Made by a program: the position numbers and the translations under genes. Shown here in pieces: positions 49,220 to 60,029 of a stretch of 64,000 nt of DNA. A model generated the notes under the pieces. That model was not told where the DNA came from. It searched no databases and saw nothing but the letters and a program-made list of their open reading frames with translations. Each line of letters starts with the position of its first letter. Position 1 is the first letter of the stretch. This stretch comes from Lepidurus packardi (Eukaryota > Arthropoda > Branchiopoda > Notostraca > Triopsidae). The DNA lies in NCBI GenBank assembly GCA_023053545.1, contig JAKZAN010000006.1:7507001-7571000 (forward strand). The letters are read 5' to 3'.

Positions 49220-49823
49220 GAAGCACCGAGCACAATGGCATTAAGAATGGCAAGGTCTTTTATGATTGTAGGAAATCCCTTACGGACTTTGGCAGGTTGT
49301 TCTTCGCAGAAAAGAAATGCAGCTCATTATCCGGTTGACGATGTTGTGAGCGGACTTACGGAAGAGCAGATTGAGGTTAAATTTCTTACCATACATTGCT
49401 TCTACCATTTTGTCATTACTTTAGTTAAAGATTCCTTAGTAATATGATGAATTTTACTAACGTTATTGATTTTGCTAACTATATTTAGCTGCGGAGCACT
49501 GTCTTCAATTTTTTCCAAAAAGAAGCACCGAGCACAATGGCATTAAGAATGGCAAGGTCTTTTATGATTGTAGGAAATCCCTTACGGACTTTGGCAGGTT
49601 GTTCTTCGCAGAAAAGAAATGCAGCTCATTATCCGGTTGACGATGTTGTGAGCGGACTTACGGAAGAGCAGATTGAGGTTAAATTTCTTACCATACATTG
49701 CTTCTACCATTTTGTCATTACTTTAGTTAAAGATTCCTTAGTAATATGATGAATTTTACTAACGTTATTGATTTTGCTAACTATATTTAGCTGCGGAGCA
49801 CTGTCTTCAATTTTTTCCAAAAA
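49220..49823 (+). repeat. Perfect 302-bp tandem duplication of the first coding exon of isovaleryl-CoA dehydrogenase
   Basis: Copy 1 (49220-49521) and copy 2 (49522-49823) appear identical base for base. Each contains the first coding exon (ATG at 49235 and 49537), its intron, and the first 33 nt of exon 2. Start codons, donors (after 49375 and 49677) and acceptors (before 49489 and 49791) are thus doubled. Confidence 0.93.
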
Positions 49824-51278
49824 GAGTTGGCTCCCAAAGCTGCGGAAATCGACAAAACGAATAATTTTCCGAGTTGAGAGTAATTCTCATTTTAATTGCC
49901 ATATTCTTTGATCTAGAGCTAAAGTAATTAGGAGTTTTGGAAGAAATGTGGAGACTTGGGTATCCATGGAATCACTGTCAAGTCAGAGTACGGCGGCAGC
50001 GATGGAGGGTATTTGGACCATTGTTTAATCATGGAAGAGATGTCAAGAGCAGCAGGAGGAATCGCTTTAAGTTATGGAGCCCATTCCAACCTATGTATTA
50101 ACCAGATACATAGGAATGGTACCGAAGAGCAGAAGCATAAGTATCTTCCAAAAGTAATCAAATGCATTAACCATTACGGTCTTTACCATGTTTTAATCTT
50201 CAGCTTTGTTCTGGAGAACATATGGGAGCACTAGCGATGTCAGAGCCAAACGCAGGGTCGGATGTCGTCTCCATGAAGTTACGAGCTGACAAGAAAGGAG
50301 ACTATTATGTGTTGAATGGAAATAAGTTCTGGATTACCAATGGTCCAGACGCTGATGTACTAGTGGTAATTAATAACTCCTAATTACCTTGGTTTGCTGA
50401 GGACTAAGCTCGATCTCTTTATTTCATCCTTAGATTTATGCTAAGACGGATTTCAATGCAACAAAGCCTCAACATGGTGTTACAGCCTTCCTTGTTGAGA
50501 AAGATACGCCCGGTTTCAAAGCGGGTCCTAAACTCGATAAGCTTGGAATTCGCGGTTCCAACACTTCGGAACTCATATTCGAAGATTGTAAAATACCTGC
50601 CACAAATATTCTCGGCCAAGAAAACAAAGGAATCTATGTTTTGTTCAGTGGCTTGGACCTCGAACGACTCGTTCTAGCTGCAGGACCCCTTGGGTAACGC
50701 AAGCTGTACCTAAGTAACAGCCATGATTCGAAATTTAATGTATTTTTATGTATTTGTACCTAGAATTATGCAAGCGTCTTGCGATACTACTTTTGAGTAT
50801 TTGCATGTAAGGAAGCAATTTGGTCAGCGAATTGGAGAGTTTCAGTTGATGCAAGTAAGGGTTAACAAAGACGTCTTGCAAAATCTTGATTCAAATGTTG
50901 ATTATGTTAGGCCAAAATGGCTGATATGTACACGAATCTCAACTCCTGCCGATCTTACCTGTACAACGTTGCTCGTGCTTGTGACCGCGGACACAGTTCG
51001 GGCAAGGACTGCGCCGGAGTTATTTTGTTCTGCGCCGAGAAAGCTACCCAAGTAGCTTTGGATGCCATTCAGTGTCTGGGTAATACGCGCACAATGTTTT
51101 ACGAGCATTTCAACATTTCTTAACGTGTATGTGTATGGTTCTAGGTGGGAATGGATATATTAATGATTACCCTACTGGTCGCTACCTAAGAGACGCTAAG
51201 CTGTACGAAATAGGTGCTGGGACAAGCGAAGTCCGAAGATTGGTCATTGGCCGCGCCTTAAACGCGGAATACCGTTGA
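49235..51278 (+). CDS. IVD: Isovaleryl-CoA dehydrogenase, mitochondrial, with duplicated first exon and a 1-nt frameshift
   Basis: Exons after the duplication: 49537-49677, 49791-49879, 49932-50153, 50204-50365, 50434-50693, 50764-50854, 50911-51079, 51121-51278 region. It oxidises isovaleryl-CoA in leucine breakdown, using FAD and passing electrons to ETF. Seen: presequence [106 protein letters not shown] (catalytic Glu in this segment), [20 protein letters not shown] and [15 protein letters not shown]. Exon 2 reads TNNFP then goes to a stop; one extra base at about 49869-49870 would give PELR before the donor and rejoin [11 protein letters not shown] in frame. The normal protein can come either from the second ATG alone or by skipping from the copy-1 donor to the copy-2 acceptor. 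Confidence 0.93.
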
Positions 51279-51606
51279 TATTATGTATATTCTGTTTGCA
51301 TATGAACATGAAGTGTTCTCAAGATAACGGTTTCCCGCTAAACTGCGCTTAACACGGCCTGTTGGGAATACTAGATGCAGAATCTTCAATAGAGCAGAAC
51401 ATTCAAATAAGAGTTTCTTTTAGAATATAAAAAATGTGTAGAAATGTTAAGTGAAGTTTAAATAAAGAAATTCTTATATTCGTAATTTACATCTGTGACC
51501 CTAATTTCAGACAGTGTCAAAAGTGCGAGAACTGCGTGCAGATAGATATATTATCGCAAATTTCTTAGATAATCACGTTAATAAATAGCCAGTAAGCAGC
51601 ACTAGA
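51279..51606. other. Convergent 3' region between IVD and the Pro-rich peptide gene
   Basis: About 330 bp of 3' UTR and spacer; only the IVD polyadenylation signal is recognisable. Confidence 0.5.
51461..51466 (+). terminator. Polyadenylation signal AATAAA for IVD
   Basis: AATAAA in gtttaaataaagaaattc, 183 bp after the IVD stop codon. Confidence 0.6.
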
Positions 51607-51980
51607 CTAATACAGCGAAGGGTACGGAGAAGGCATTGGTGGAGATTGACCGTATGAAGACATAGGTGGCATTATGGGAGGTGCGTAAGGAGTACTTGGC
51701 ATCGACGTAGGCATTGCAGGCGCATACGGAGCAGAAATTGGAGAGTACGGTGCCGATACTGGAAGGTCAGCTACTGGCACAGGTATGTACGTAGCTTGAG
51801 GTAGGTAGAAGATCCGCGGTGGCAAAACAGTTAGCGTTTTCTGTCCTCCGAAAGCTTTAAGCTTAAATGCACCGCAGCAGCAGACGGCTATCAAAACCAC
51901 CAAAATAGAAATCTGGAAATTAAAAAAATATAATTACTCCTTACGATTTGCACATTTTTGTTTACCTTGCACGACGCCAT
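51607..51980 (-). CDS. Small secreted Pro/Tyr/Ser-rich protein
   Basis: Two exons: 51966-51980 (MASCK) and 51607-51912, giving about 106 residues. The first 18 or so residues, MASCKISILVVLIAVCCCG, form a signal peptide with a Cys run at its end. The mature part is Pro-rich, with repeats around SAPYSPISAPYAPAMP and MPSTPYAPPIMPP. No enzyme family. Such proteins in arthropods are often cuticular, secretory or antimicrobial, but this is inference. A TATA box 70 bp upstream (52050-52057) supports the start and suggests strong, tissue-specific expression. The body plan (tiny signal-peptide first exon, TATA promoter, low-complexity mature part) is like the Gly-rich gene at 60486. Confidence 0.75.
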
Positions 51981-52299
51981 ATTTAGCTTCACAACAGTAA
52001 ACTCAACGAATGACTTGCAGAAGAATGACTTCACAAATCTGCAGTCTCTTCTTTTATAGCAGGAACTTCCCCTTTCTCCTTTCACCTGAGGGTGACAGGA
52101 GAACGGTAAACTTGAAGGAAAGCTAATCCGTTAAGCTTCCCCAGCTTTTGCATTCTCATAAACTGTATTTTCTCCCCATATTTTGACACCTTTAATGCAT
52201 GGCTACATTAAAGCTGTTTGGTGAGCTCTGACTTGTATGTTGAGTCAACTAGAACAAGAGGGTGCTTTATAACCGGATATTTCTCTGAACACAAGTTGG
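51981..52299. other. Promoter region of the Pro-rich gene and 3' end of LMF
   Basis: About 320 bp without a coding exon. It holds the TATA box at 52050-52057. Confidence 0.55.
52050..52057 (-). promoter_or_regulatory. TATA box of the Pro-rich peptide gene
   Basis: TATAAAAG read on the minus strand, 70 bp upstream of the ATG at 51980, leaving room for initiation near 52025 and a short 5' UTR. Confidence 0.65.
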
Positions 52300-54722
52300 C
52301 TAAGCGCGGGTCATAATTAGCAGTAATGCAGAGCAAAATAAAGCCCATAGAAAGAGAACAGGATCAAACGCAGTAAGGTAAACCCAAAGGTGGTCCAGTA
52401 GGTTGATGATCCAACTGTCCCTTTCTTTCAAGTCCGGATTTCCAATTATCTTGTGTTTCTCCAAGTAATCCAGCAAGGGCTTATGGGTAGCGGAGAAAAT
52501 AGGAAGCCAGTCACCGGACCTTTCCCTTTTCCACCACGCACCTTTATTTCTGAGAAATACCGAAATGAGAGAAAATAATTTCAAAGGCTACACACATAAA
52601 AAAATAAAAAATTTCTCACTTATCGCTCGTAAACCGGTAAATGTGATGACTCCCCTTGATATAGGTGGGAATTTTCCCTGCCCCGATAATTATATTCTGC
52701 TCCCTTCGTAATAATGCTAGAACATCAGGTTGACCTTGCAAGATTCGGTAAGCCAAGCTTGTCGACCATGGATTACTTGATCCCAGAGCTGCAAACCACA
52801 TTTGCCAGTCTAGTCTAGGTTGATGGGGTACTACGAAAAATGGGTTTGGCTCATTATTGTTCAAATGTGAATAAAAACGTTGATTCTATGTACCAACGAA
52901 CTGCGGGGCCTCAGTTAAATTTCCTGGTTTATACTTGAAACTTAGCTCCGTCCAAGGACCAGCAAGGTCATCGGAAACTTCTAAGGTAACTTCAGGACGA
53001 CCATTTTCCCCAGTCATGCGTCTGAAAAGGCCATACGAGCCCGTCAGGTGCCAAGGGTAACCTTTCCCATACAAAGCAACCAAACTGCGAGGCATGGACT
53101 TGTTCAGGCCGTCGTCTAATGTAGTGTATGGTACCTGGAACGAAGTCGTAACTATAGAAAACGCTATTACGTTTTTGTTTCTGCTTACCAAGGATAACGC
53201 AAACAGCATAACAGCAGGCATCAGCCAAGCTAACACAGTTAACAGAGACCAGAGTTTTTTAAAACATGATTTACGACGTTGAAAACAGGAAAGTATGCTC
53301 GAAACAACGCTTAATCCGAAGCAAGCTACTCCCAATACGACTGACAATGATGTAGCTTTGGATACAAACACATTAAATTCGTGTCTCGAGAAGTCTATAA
53401 TAATAAATGCAAGATAATTAGAGGATGACAGTACGTCAAGATTGCGTTACTTATTTTGGACTCGACAGTCCAATCGTTGTTGAATTTCAAACCAAAGTAC
53501 CGGACTGTGAAATACATTAAAGCACCAATTCCAGCCCAAGCTAGTAATTTCGAAGCTATTCCGGCACTTCGGTTTTTCTTCGGCTTGGTCCAGTAGTCAT
53601 CATCCAGTAATGATATGCATAATACGAGGGTCAGCAAGTTGAAAAAGTTGTAATTTCCACTTACGATGATCATAACTTGTAGCAAAACCTAGAAAATACA
53701 CTATAAAGGAGCAAATTTTGCATACAAACTAATCGTTACTTGTGCATAAAAGCTAAAGACTCTCAAAGTTCTGGTCCACGAAACGTTGATTGGGAGGATG
53801 AAGAAAAATGGTATCGCTATTTCGATTACGAACGTCACTACAACCGACAGTTTATGAAACCATTCAGGGAACTGATGCAGAAACCAGGCAATCGGTGTCG
53901 GAATACACTGCGACTCGAAATGAATGGCAAGAGCTAGACAAAAACCTCTTTGTATATCATAAGTTCCAAAGTTTTGGAGATCAATGCTACCTCGAAGATT
54001 CCACCATACTGGGCATTGACTTGTCAATTTGACAACTCCCGATGCAAACATCAATCTGAAAAGGAGCCAACGTACAAGAAACATGGCATAGTTATCTTTT
54101 CCTTGTGGTGCTCCGCTATTTAAAAAGAAGGGGGCAACTAAAATTGTAATAACCCCAGCCTCCAACAAAAGCATATCCCTTAAAACAAGAGATATATGTT
54201 ATGGCAATTTTTTAACGAAATACTTTCAGTTACCATTGAAACCACAAAAAGGTGTTGCCCACTTGATACAGTGAAAGGTAGCAAAACCAGAGAATCAGAA
54301 ACAGTGGTGAACAGCACAACGACGAGAAAACCAAACTGAAACTCACGTTAAAGAATTACAGAACTCATATTTATTAAAAGTACCCCAGAAAGCTGAGTGC
54401 AATCCCTGAAAGACATAACAACTCCATGGCGTGATGGGTGTTAATGCCAAATTGTGGAAACATCCAAAGCAACGTGGGTTTGGACAAAAATGCATCCTTA
54501 AGCGTGGCAGAGCCCAAATTTAACTGTGTATGTGCAGGTAAAATTCCTTCTACTCCGTAAAGACCTATAACGTACAACAGTATAACACATGTAGGTGTGA
54601 TATTTAAGCTCAGGAAATAATATCGACATACCTCTTATTTGGCTGTAAAGAGAGCCAAACGCAAACATGTAAATGGCACACATGCATCTTAAATAAATAT
54701 TCGTTGTTTTCGCAAACCCCAT
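52300..54722 (-). CDS. Lipase maturation factor (LMF1/LMF2-like), ER multi-pass membrane protein
   Basis: Multi-exon minus-strand gene. The start [20 protein letters not shown] begins at 54722; an in-frame ATG at 54749 is an alternative. Conserved blocks in order: [49 protein letters not shown], then [28 protein letters not shown], and across a splice [20 protein letters not shown]. The lumenal DUF1222 part has [32 protein letters not shown], and [20 protein letters not shown]. It has five or more hydrophobic helices and ends with a last membrane segment [18 protein letters not shown]. LMFs help fold and export homodimeric lipases and other secreted proteins. It lies 214 bp downstream of GGCX on the same strand. 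LMF1 versus LMF2 was not resolved. Confidence 0.9.
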
Positions 54723-54936
54723 GTTTCTTTTGCAAGAAAACACGATCATTTACTCCGTATGTTTACAACTAACCGAATACCGGCTCGAGTCACTTGCACT
54801 TCCCACGCCCCTAGAGGTACCTTTCTGAAAGCTCCCCACGCAAAAAGTTCCTCCCACACATTTTCGTACTCAAACGTTATTGATTTCTCAACATACGCTA
54901 CTAGTAGAAAAAGCAGAAAAAATTGACACGAATGCT

Positions 54937-57301
54937 TTAAAGGTTGTCTTGTTCAAAGATATAGACAAGCGAAAGTCTTTGCACGATATACAGTAGCGAA
55001 TTCCAAAACAAAATGCAACTACGACCGAAAATCCAAATTTGTTGTCGAAAGAAGTTGGAACTAACAAACGCGGATTCGTTTCTAAGAGGTGCAGAATCAT
55101 TATCAAACGTATAGAGATAAACGGAATGTTTGTCGCTCACTGTTCGTATTTTATACAACACATTGGTATCGATACGTATTTTATCGCCAGGTTGAGCTAG
55201 AACCACGCTAAAATTTCGGGGCATTTCGACTAATATACGGCCTTTCAAGACATGTAACTCGACGTCAATCAGTTCCTCCGGGATTGATGTTTCAAAGACT
55301 AATCCCGGAAAGTCGCCTACAAGTAGAACCTTCTTCCCTAGGTTTACCCAATAGTCTCGTTGGACCTTAATTTCTTTTCTAAAGTCGGCTTCTTTATCTA
55401 GTAAGGGAAGAATCCACGGCGTTTCCCTAAAAGGACTCCACGACGCTGATAAGAGGTCCACCGTAGGGTCAACCATGCGTTGTTGCAAACGCCCATTCAG
55501 AGATTTCCATATGTCAATATACAGAGAGAAGTTCCGGAGACCGTGGCTACGTAAATTACAAGAAGCACACTGTGCGAACTGGTAAATCGTATCTGGATGA
55601 GACGACCAGCGATCATTCGATACCCAAACCTGTAGACAAAGTAGTCAGGAACCCACAATAGTTAAAAATAACGATAATTACGTCTGGGTTGATGAATGTT
55701 TGGTTTCCTGCCTCTACAACGACATTCAAGTTTTCCCAACCATGAACCATCATATCCCAAGAGTACCCGTAAAGACCCGGCGTCCATCCAGCATAACCCT
55801 AACACAAATTAAGTTAACATATACCACTACCATATATCAATGACCACACGAATGACCTACTGGCGTAAGCGATTGAGAAAATGGAAGCACGAGTTGAACT
55901 ACCACGTAGCACATAATTCCGAAAAGGGTTAACTGTTTCGGCCATGCAGTAGGAATATTTACTTCAGCTGGGGAGGATAAGATTGTCTCGTGGGTTAAAG
56001 ATTGTTTGTGGGTTAAAGGTTTAAAAAGACGAACTAGCTTATTGGGCCAATCCGGTGAGCTGAAGATTGGCAGCATGGCAAGACAAACGTAGGAGAACAT
56101 GCCTTTTCCCGTAAAAGTAAAGAAAACGATTTATCACAGACAGCGAACCATCTAGCAAGTATTTATAGCTAACCTAGGGAGAATATTTGCGAGTTCACGA
56201 GGTGGAAGGTGCAGGCCACCACCAACGCCACAGGTCTGGTAGTTTCAATAAGCAGCCAGAAACCTATGGTTAAATCGAAGACAAAGCCTACTACGTGGAC
56301 TAGAAACAGGTTAACAAAATCTTCGGAAAAGACAGCTCTGCAAAAGACAGCTTCTTAACTGAGGATTCGATAAATGGAATAACATACTTGAAAGGAGAGA
56401 ATACCCAATGTTTGTCCAAATTGGACATACAATGTCCATTAAGCCAGTCAGCGTCCCATTTCTTTATTCCAGCGTAAAAGTACATAAGGAAGATCTGGAA
56501 TCGTAAAATCCAGTAATTCCATCGCGGCACAGGTGCTCTTCTTATAGAAGGATTTAATAGCGCGTCGATTGACCTAACGAAAAGAACAAATTAGATCGGC
56601 ACTTCTTTAATAATTCAAATAGCGCTACCAAAAAAAGGCGTTCCAACTTAAGGATAACAGCAACTCAAAATAAAAAGACGGGTTCGAGGACTCTACTTGT
56701 AGTGATTAGCAGAAGTGCCCAAGAATAGAATGGCCAAGAGTCCGTATAAATAGGAATGGTTATTCCAGAATACTTTGTTGAGTAGGAAGACGTACCAGTA
56801 CGTCACAAGGTATACAAAACAACTGATTCGAAACTTGTATCCAAGCATAATTCCTATTGCGCCTGCAAATGTACAAAATAAATCAAATACAAACCCATAA
56901 ATACATAATCGATGCGTGAACCTACCCAACCACATTAAAGAGTATACGACTCCCATCCAGGGCAGAGACAACGGTTTGATCCATGCGAACAATGGGAAAT
57001 GGCAATGATACGGGTTGCCGAAACGAGCATGGAGATCTGGCAGACCCCTTTCATACACGACATCAAGGAACATCAAGAAACCTGCCCCCAAATCCTATTA
57101 TAAATCTGCGTATATTGCAAGTTTTAAATTACCAAAAAATATACGAGCTATGCCTAAACCTGCGGGATTTTGTGGCACCCAGAGATAGTGCTCAACACAA
57201 TTTCCATCTCGACTCAGATTCACCAATAATCCACCCGCTTGAGTAGTCTGCTGAATATCTCCTCTCTGTCCCCCGATATTTCCTTTGCCAATCTTACACA
57301 T
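54937..57301 (-). CDS. GGCX: Vitamin K-dependent gamma-glutamyl carboxylase
   Basis: Multi-exon minus-strand gene. After PQNPAGLGIARIFFG come FLMFLDVVYERGLPDLHARF, ISCFVYLVTYWYVFLL, NNHSYLYGLLAILFLGTSAN, and IFLMYFYAGIKKWDADWLNG. The last retains the Lys pair corresponding to the catalytic base Lys218 of the human enzyme. HWVFSPFK and FSYVCLAMLPIFSSPDWP follow, matching the HTTM domain, then a lumenal C-terminal domain with a PFRETPWILP block. The protein ends near IVQRLSLVYIFEQDNL with a stop at 54937. It carboxylates Glu to Gla on secreted proteins using reduced vitamin K in the ER. The first exon (start tentatively MCKIGKG at 57301) is the least certain. All visible core motifs are present. 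No Gla-protein substrate is in this window. Confidence 0.9.
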
Positions 57302-57983
57302 TTGCTTATTGCTAGTAGCACTGCTAAAATAAATAAACTTATGGACACTTATTCGGTAATTTTATTTATGTTATGTGCTGTCAGTAATTTAAACATGTTC
57401 TTGATCCGTGCAAGTAATTTACGCGTTTGAAATTTTCCAGAACTCGTAAATATAAACACGATTGACTCAATACGCGATGGAGGCGGGCAGATCTTAAGCC
57501 AACCAATGGCATTATTATAAGGTGGCGGCTTTTACAGACGACCTCCACTGTGGCGCCAATTTTAAAGCATTCGATTGAGATTAAAAGAACGTCACGTTTA
57601 AAAGGCGAATGTCGAGAGAATTAAGATAGTCCGCTTATGCTCTCTTGCAACATACTTTTTTCAAAAAAAAGCTTGACATTTCAAGTGCGATAAGGATTAT
57701 TAATATACGAGTTAGAACGATGTAGCCTAGTTTGCAGAAGAGGTCTGCAGCTGTCGACGACCTCGAAGTTGTTGACGAGTTTCCTCTTGGCCTTGATAAC
57801 GACCGAACAGATCATATTTCGAGCTCGCCAGCTTATGAATTTAACAGTACATCCTTTTGCATTTTCTGTGCCACTTTACCATTCTCGCGGACGTGTTTCT
57901 GACGCCGTGCCGCTGGTAAGCATTCTGCGTGTTCTTACAATTCATTTGTTCACTTAAACTTTTTTTTTTTTTTTTTTACCAGG
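57302..57983. other. Divergent region between GGCX and GPX
   Basis: About 680 bp; no convincing coding exon. A T run (about 57961-57977) followed by accag directly before the GPX start at 57984 looks like a polypyrimidine tract and acceptor, so a non-coding first exon of GPX probably lies in 57650-57930. Confidence 0.55.
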
Positions 57984-58816
57984 ATGGCGTCCAAACTAGT
58001 TTTGCCCCTGTTTCTTTTAGTAGCAGGGGTTAAAACTGACCAGCATGAAGGGAGTATGACGTGCGTGAGCAGTAATCTTTCCTCTTCGATTTATGCGTTT
58101 TCTCAAAATCGTATTTTGGGCGATGAAGTGGTGAATTTTTCTGATTACAAGGGAAAAGTAAGCTTGTAGTTTTTCCATTGCTTCTTTTATCCTAAAACAC
58201 TTCTATCGATTGTAGGTGGTATTGATTGTAAACGTAGCAACCTTCTGAGGTTTTACGTATCAATATACCGAACTGAATGCGCTGCAAGAACGTTTCGCGG
58301 ATGATCTTGTAATTATTGGATTTCCTTGTAATCAGTTCGGCTTGGTAAGGGTTTTTATATTCTTTTGAAATCGACGACATATTTTGACAAGCTTCCTTTG
58401 CCAGCAAGAACCAGGTGGTGATGGGAATGAAATTTTAAATGGATTGAAATATGTACGACCCGGAAAAGGTTTTGAACCCAATTTTGTTATGCTTGCCAAA
58501 GGTGAAGTGAATGGACGTACTGAACATTCGCTGTACACCTATTTAAAAGTAAGACTTGGATCTACGTTTCATAAAGTAAACACGAGAATGATTTCTAATG
58601 TTTTTATCATGTACTTAGAAAGCTTGTCCTCCTACCCGTGATTTTTTCGTACCAACCCGCAAGCTTTACTATGAACCTATTCGCAATACCGATATTCGTT
58701 GGAACTTTGAAAAATTCTTAATTGACAAAAATGGGCTGCCTATTGTCCGTTACGACCCTGGTTCAAACGTCACTCACATTGCTGGTGACGTAAAACATCT
58801 TATTGACCAAAACTAA
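57984..58816 (+). CDS. Secreted glutathione peroxidase with in-frame UGA (selenocysteine)
   Basis: Four exons: 57984-58157, 58216-58344, 58405-58548 and 58619-58816, phases close to 214 residues if UGA is read as Sec. The N-terminus [15 protein letters not shown] is a signal peptide, so this is a GPX3-like secreted form. Exon 2 reads NVATF, then TGA at 58246-58248, then [14 protein letters not shown], exactly where GPX enzymes have Sec or Cys. Other active-site residues are present: Gln in PCNQFG, Trp in RWNFEKF, and KNG.PIVRY near the end. It reduces peroxides with glutathione. A gene finder without recoding would call this broken. The convergent paralogue lies 316 bp downstream. Confidence 0.92.
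58246..58248 (+). other. UGA selenocysteine codon
   Basis: In frame TGA between NVATF and GFTYQY in the peroxidatic loop of the glutathione peroxidase. Coding similarity continues with no shift on both sides and through three more splice junctions. Confidence 0.9.
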
Positions 58817-59131
58817 AACGTTTCTACACGTGTCGTGTTGCATCGGAACTACAAATGGAGGCGATTTTCTACAATGAAGCTTGGAAGTTTAACCGTGCAG
58901 GCGGCCACTCCGAGGTGAAGTTGACAAGACGTCTGTTAATTAGGGGTGATGCATTCAGGTGATTGACATTCGTCTGTCAAAGAAATGTCTCTGCTTCACG
59001 TTTCCATGTTCCACACGCTTTATTTTTTTTAACAATACAATACAAATAATTTGGGAAATACGACGTGCACGTGGGTTATTATCACACGGAAAATAAAACC
59101 GATTAGCTTTCCAGTTTGTAAAAAATGACAA
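58817..59131. other. Convergent 3' region of the two GPX genes
   Basis: 316 bp containing both 3' UTRs and the SECIS candidate. An AGACG/CGTCT pairing (about 58928-58975) could form another hairpin. Confidence 0.45.
58874..58918 (+). promoter_or_regulatory. Candidate SECIS element in the 3' UTR of the Sec-type GPX
   Basis: Begins 58 nt after the stop. It has ATGA (58874), 13 nt, AA (58891), and a distal TGA (58916), the order required of a SECIS core. CTTGGA pairs with TCCGAG next to the core. The lower helix is weak by eye, so this is tentative. A SECIS must exist somewhere in the 3' UTR if UGA is decoded as Sec. Confidence 0.35.
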
Positions 59132-60029
59132 CTACGGTCTGGTTAACCTCGAACGACGTCTTGGAGCCGGTGGCTGCAAACGTTCGATGTCTTTAAGCAT
59201 ATCAATAGCGCGAGCTTCGCTATCATAGCGATACATTGGCTGTCCTTCAAAGTTCACCAAGAACTTCTCAAAATTCCAACGTATGTCTGAAGTCCGTATC
59301 GGGGAGTAAAATAGCTCATCGATGCTGTGGAAGTAGCTCCGAGTGGGCGGACACTTGGCCTTTGGGACGGGAAAGAAGAAACGTAAGACTTTTAAGAAGC
59401 TTTTGAGATAAAAGAATCACCTTCAAGAACGTAAACAACGGGTGTTCGTTCATGCCATTAACATCTGTTTTCCTAAACAAGTGCATATGGGGCTGGAAAT
59501 TATGGCCTGGTCGAACATAGCGCAAGCTGTGAAAGATTTCTGTTCCGTTAGCTCCAGGTTCACACTGGGAATATTTAAGAAAGCATAATTAAAAACTAGC
59601 CGATGATCAAAGCCAGTAATTATACGTTAAGTCTTACCCTGCCGAATTGATTGCAAGGAAACGCCAAAACTTCCAGATTCTCGAAATTCCTGTGCAGCGC
59701 ATTTAACTCATGTAACTGGAAAGTTTCTCCAGAAAAAGTCGCAATATTTACTATCAGCAAGGCCTGCAGTATAGCATTACTATGACTGTAATAAAAACTC
59801 ATACAGTGGTTACTTTGTCAAGGAAGTCGGAAAAATTGATCATGCGGTTGCTCATTAAATCATGGGCGCTGAACTCATAAACACTGTGTGCTTCCACATG
59901 CGGAACATCATTGCTGGCGTTTTCACAAGACCGCTTCTTGAGAGTTTGAAGGAAGTCCTCGTTTCCATCTGTTCGTGTCACCGTCAGTACTGCAATGAAC
60001 ACTTCCAATAACACTGGCGTAGGCCCCAT
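59132..60029 (-). CDS. Glutathione peroxidase-like secreted protein with Ser at the peroxidatic position
   Basis: Minus strand, start MGPTPVLLEVFIAVLTVTRT (signal peptide, codon at 60029; an in-frame ATG at 60047 is possible). The exon order and splice positions mirror the plus-strand GPX. It reads LLIVNIATF-SGETFQLHELNA, with TCT (Ser) where the neighbour has UGA. It keeps AFPCNQFGR with Gln, YVRPGHNFQPHMHLF, KCPPTR, and [10 protein letters not shown] with Trp. The C-terminus RLQPPAPRRRSRLTRP is basic and unlike the neighbour. Family knowledge says Ser at this site almost abolishes peroxidase turnover, so this is probably a non-catalytic or repurposed paralogue. Its frame is otherwise intact, arguing against simple decay. 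Confidence 0.88.

Noticed and set aside
58246..58248. Nonsense mutation in the glutathione peroxidase
   Set aside because: The TGA sits exactly at the Sec position and the frame stays open with conserved residues through the end, so selenocysteine is the better reading.
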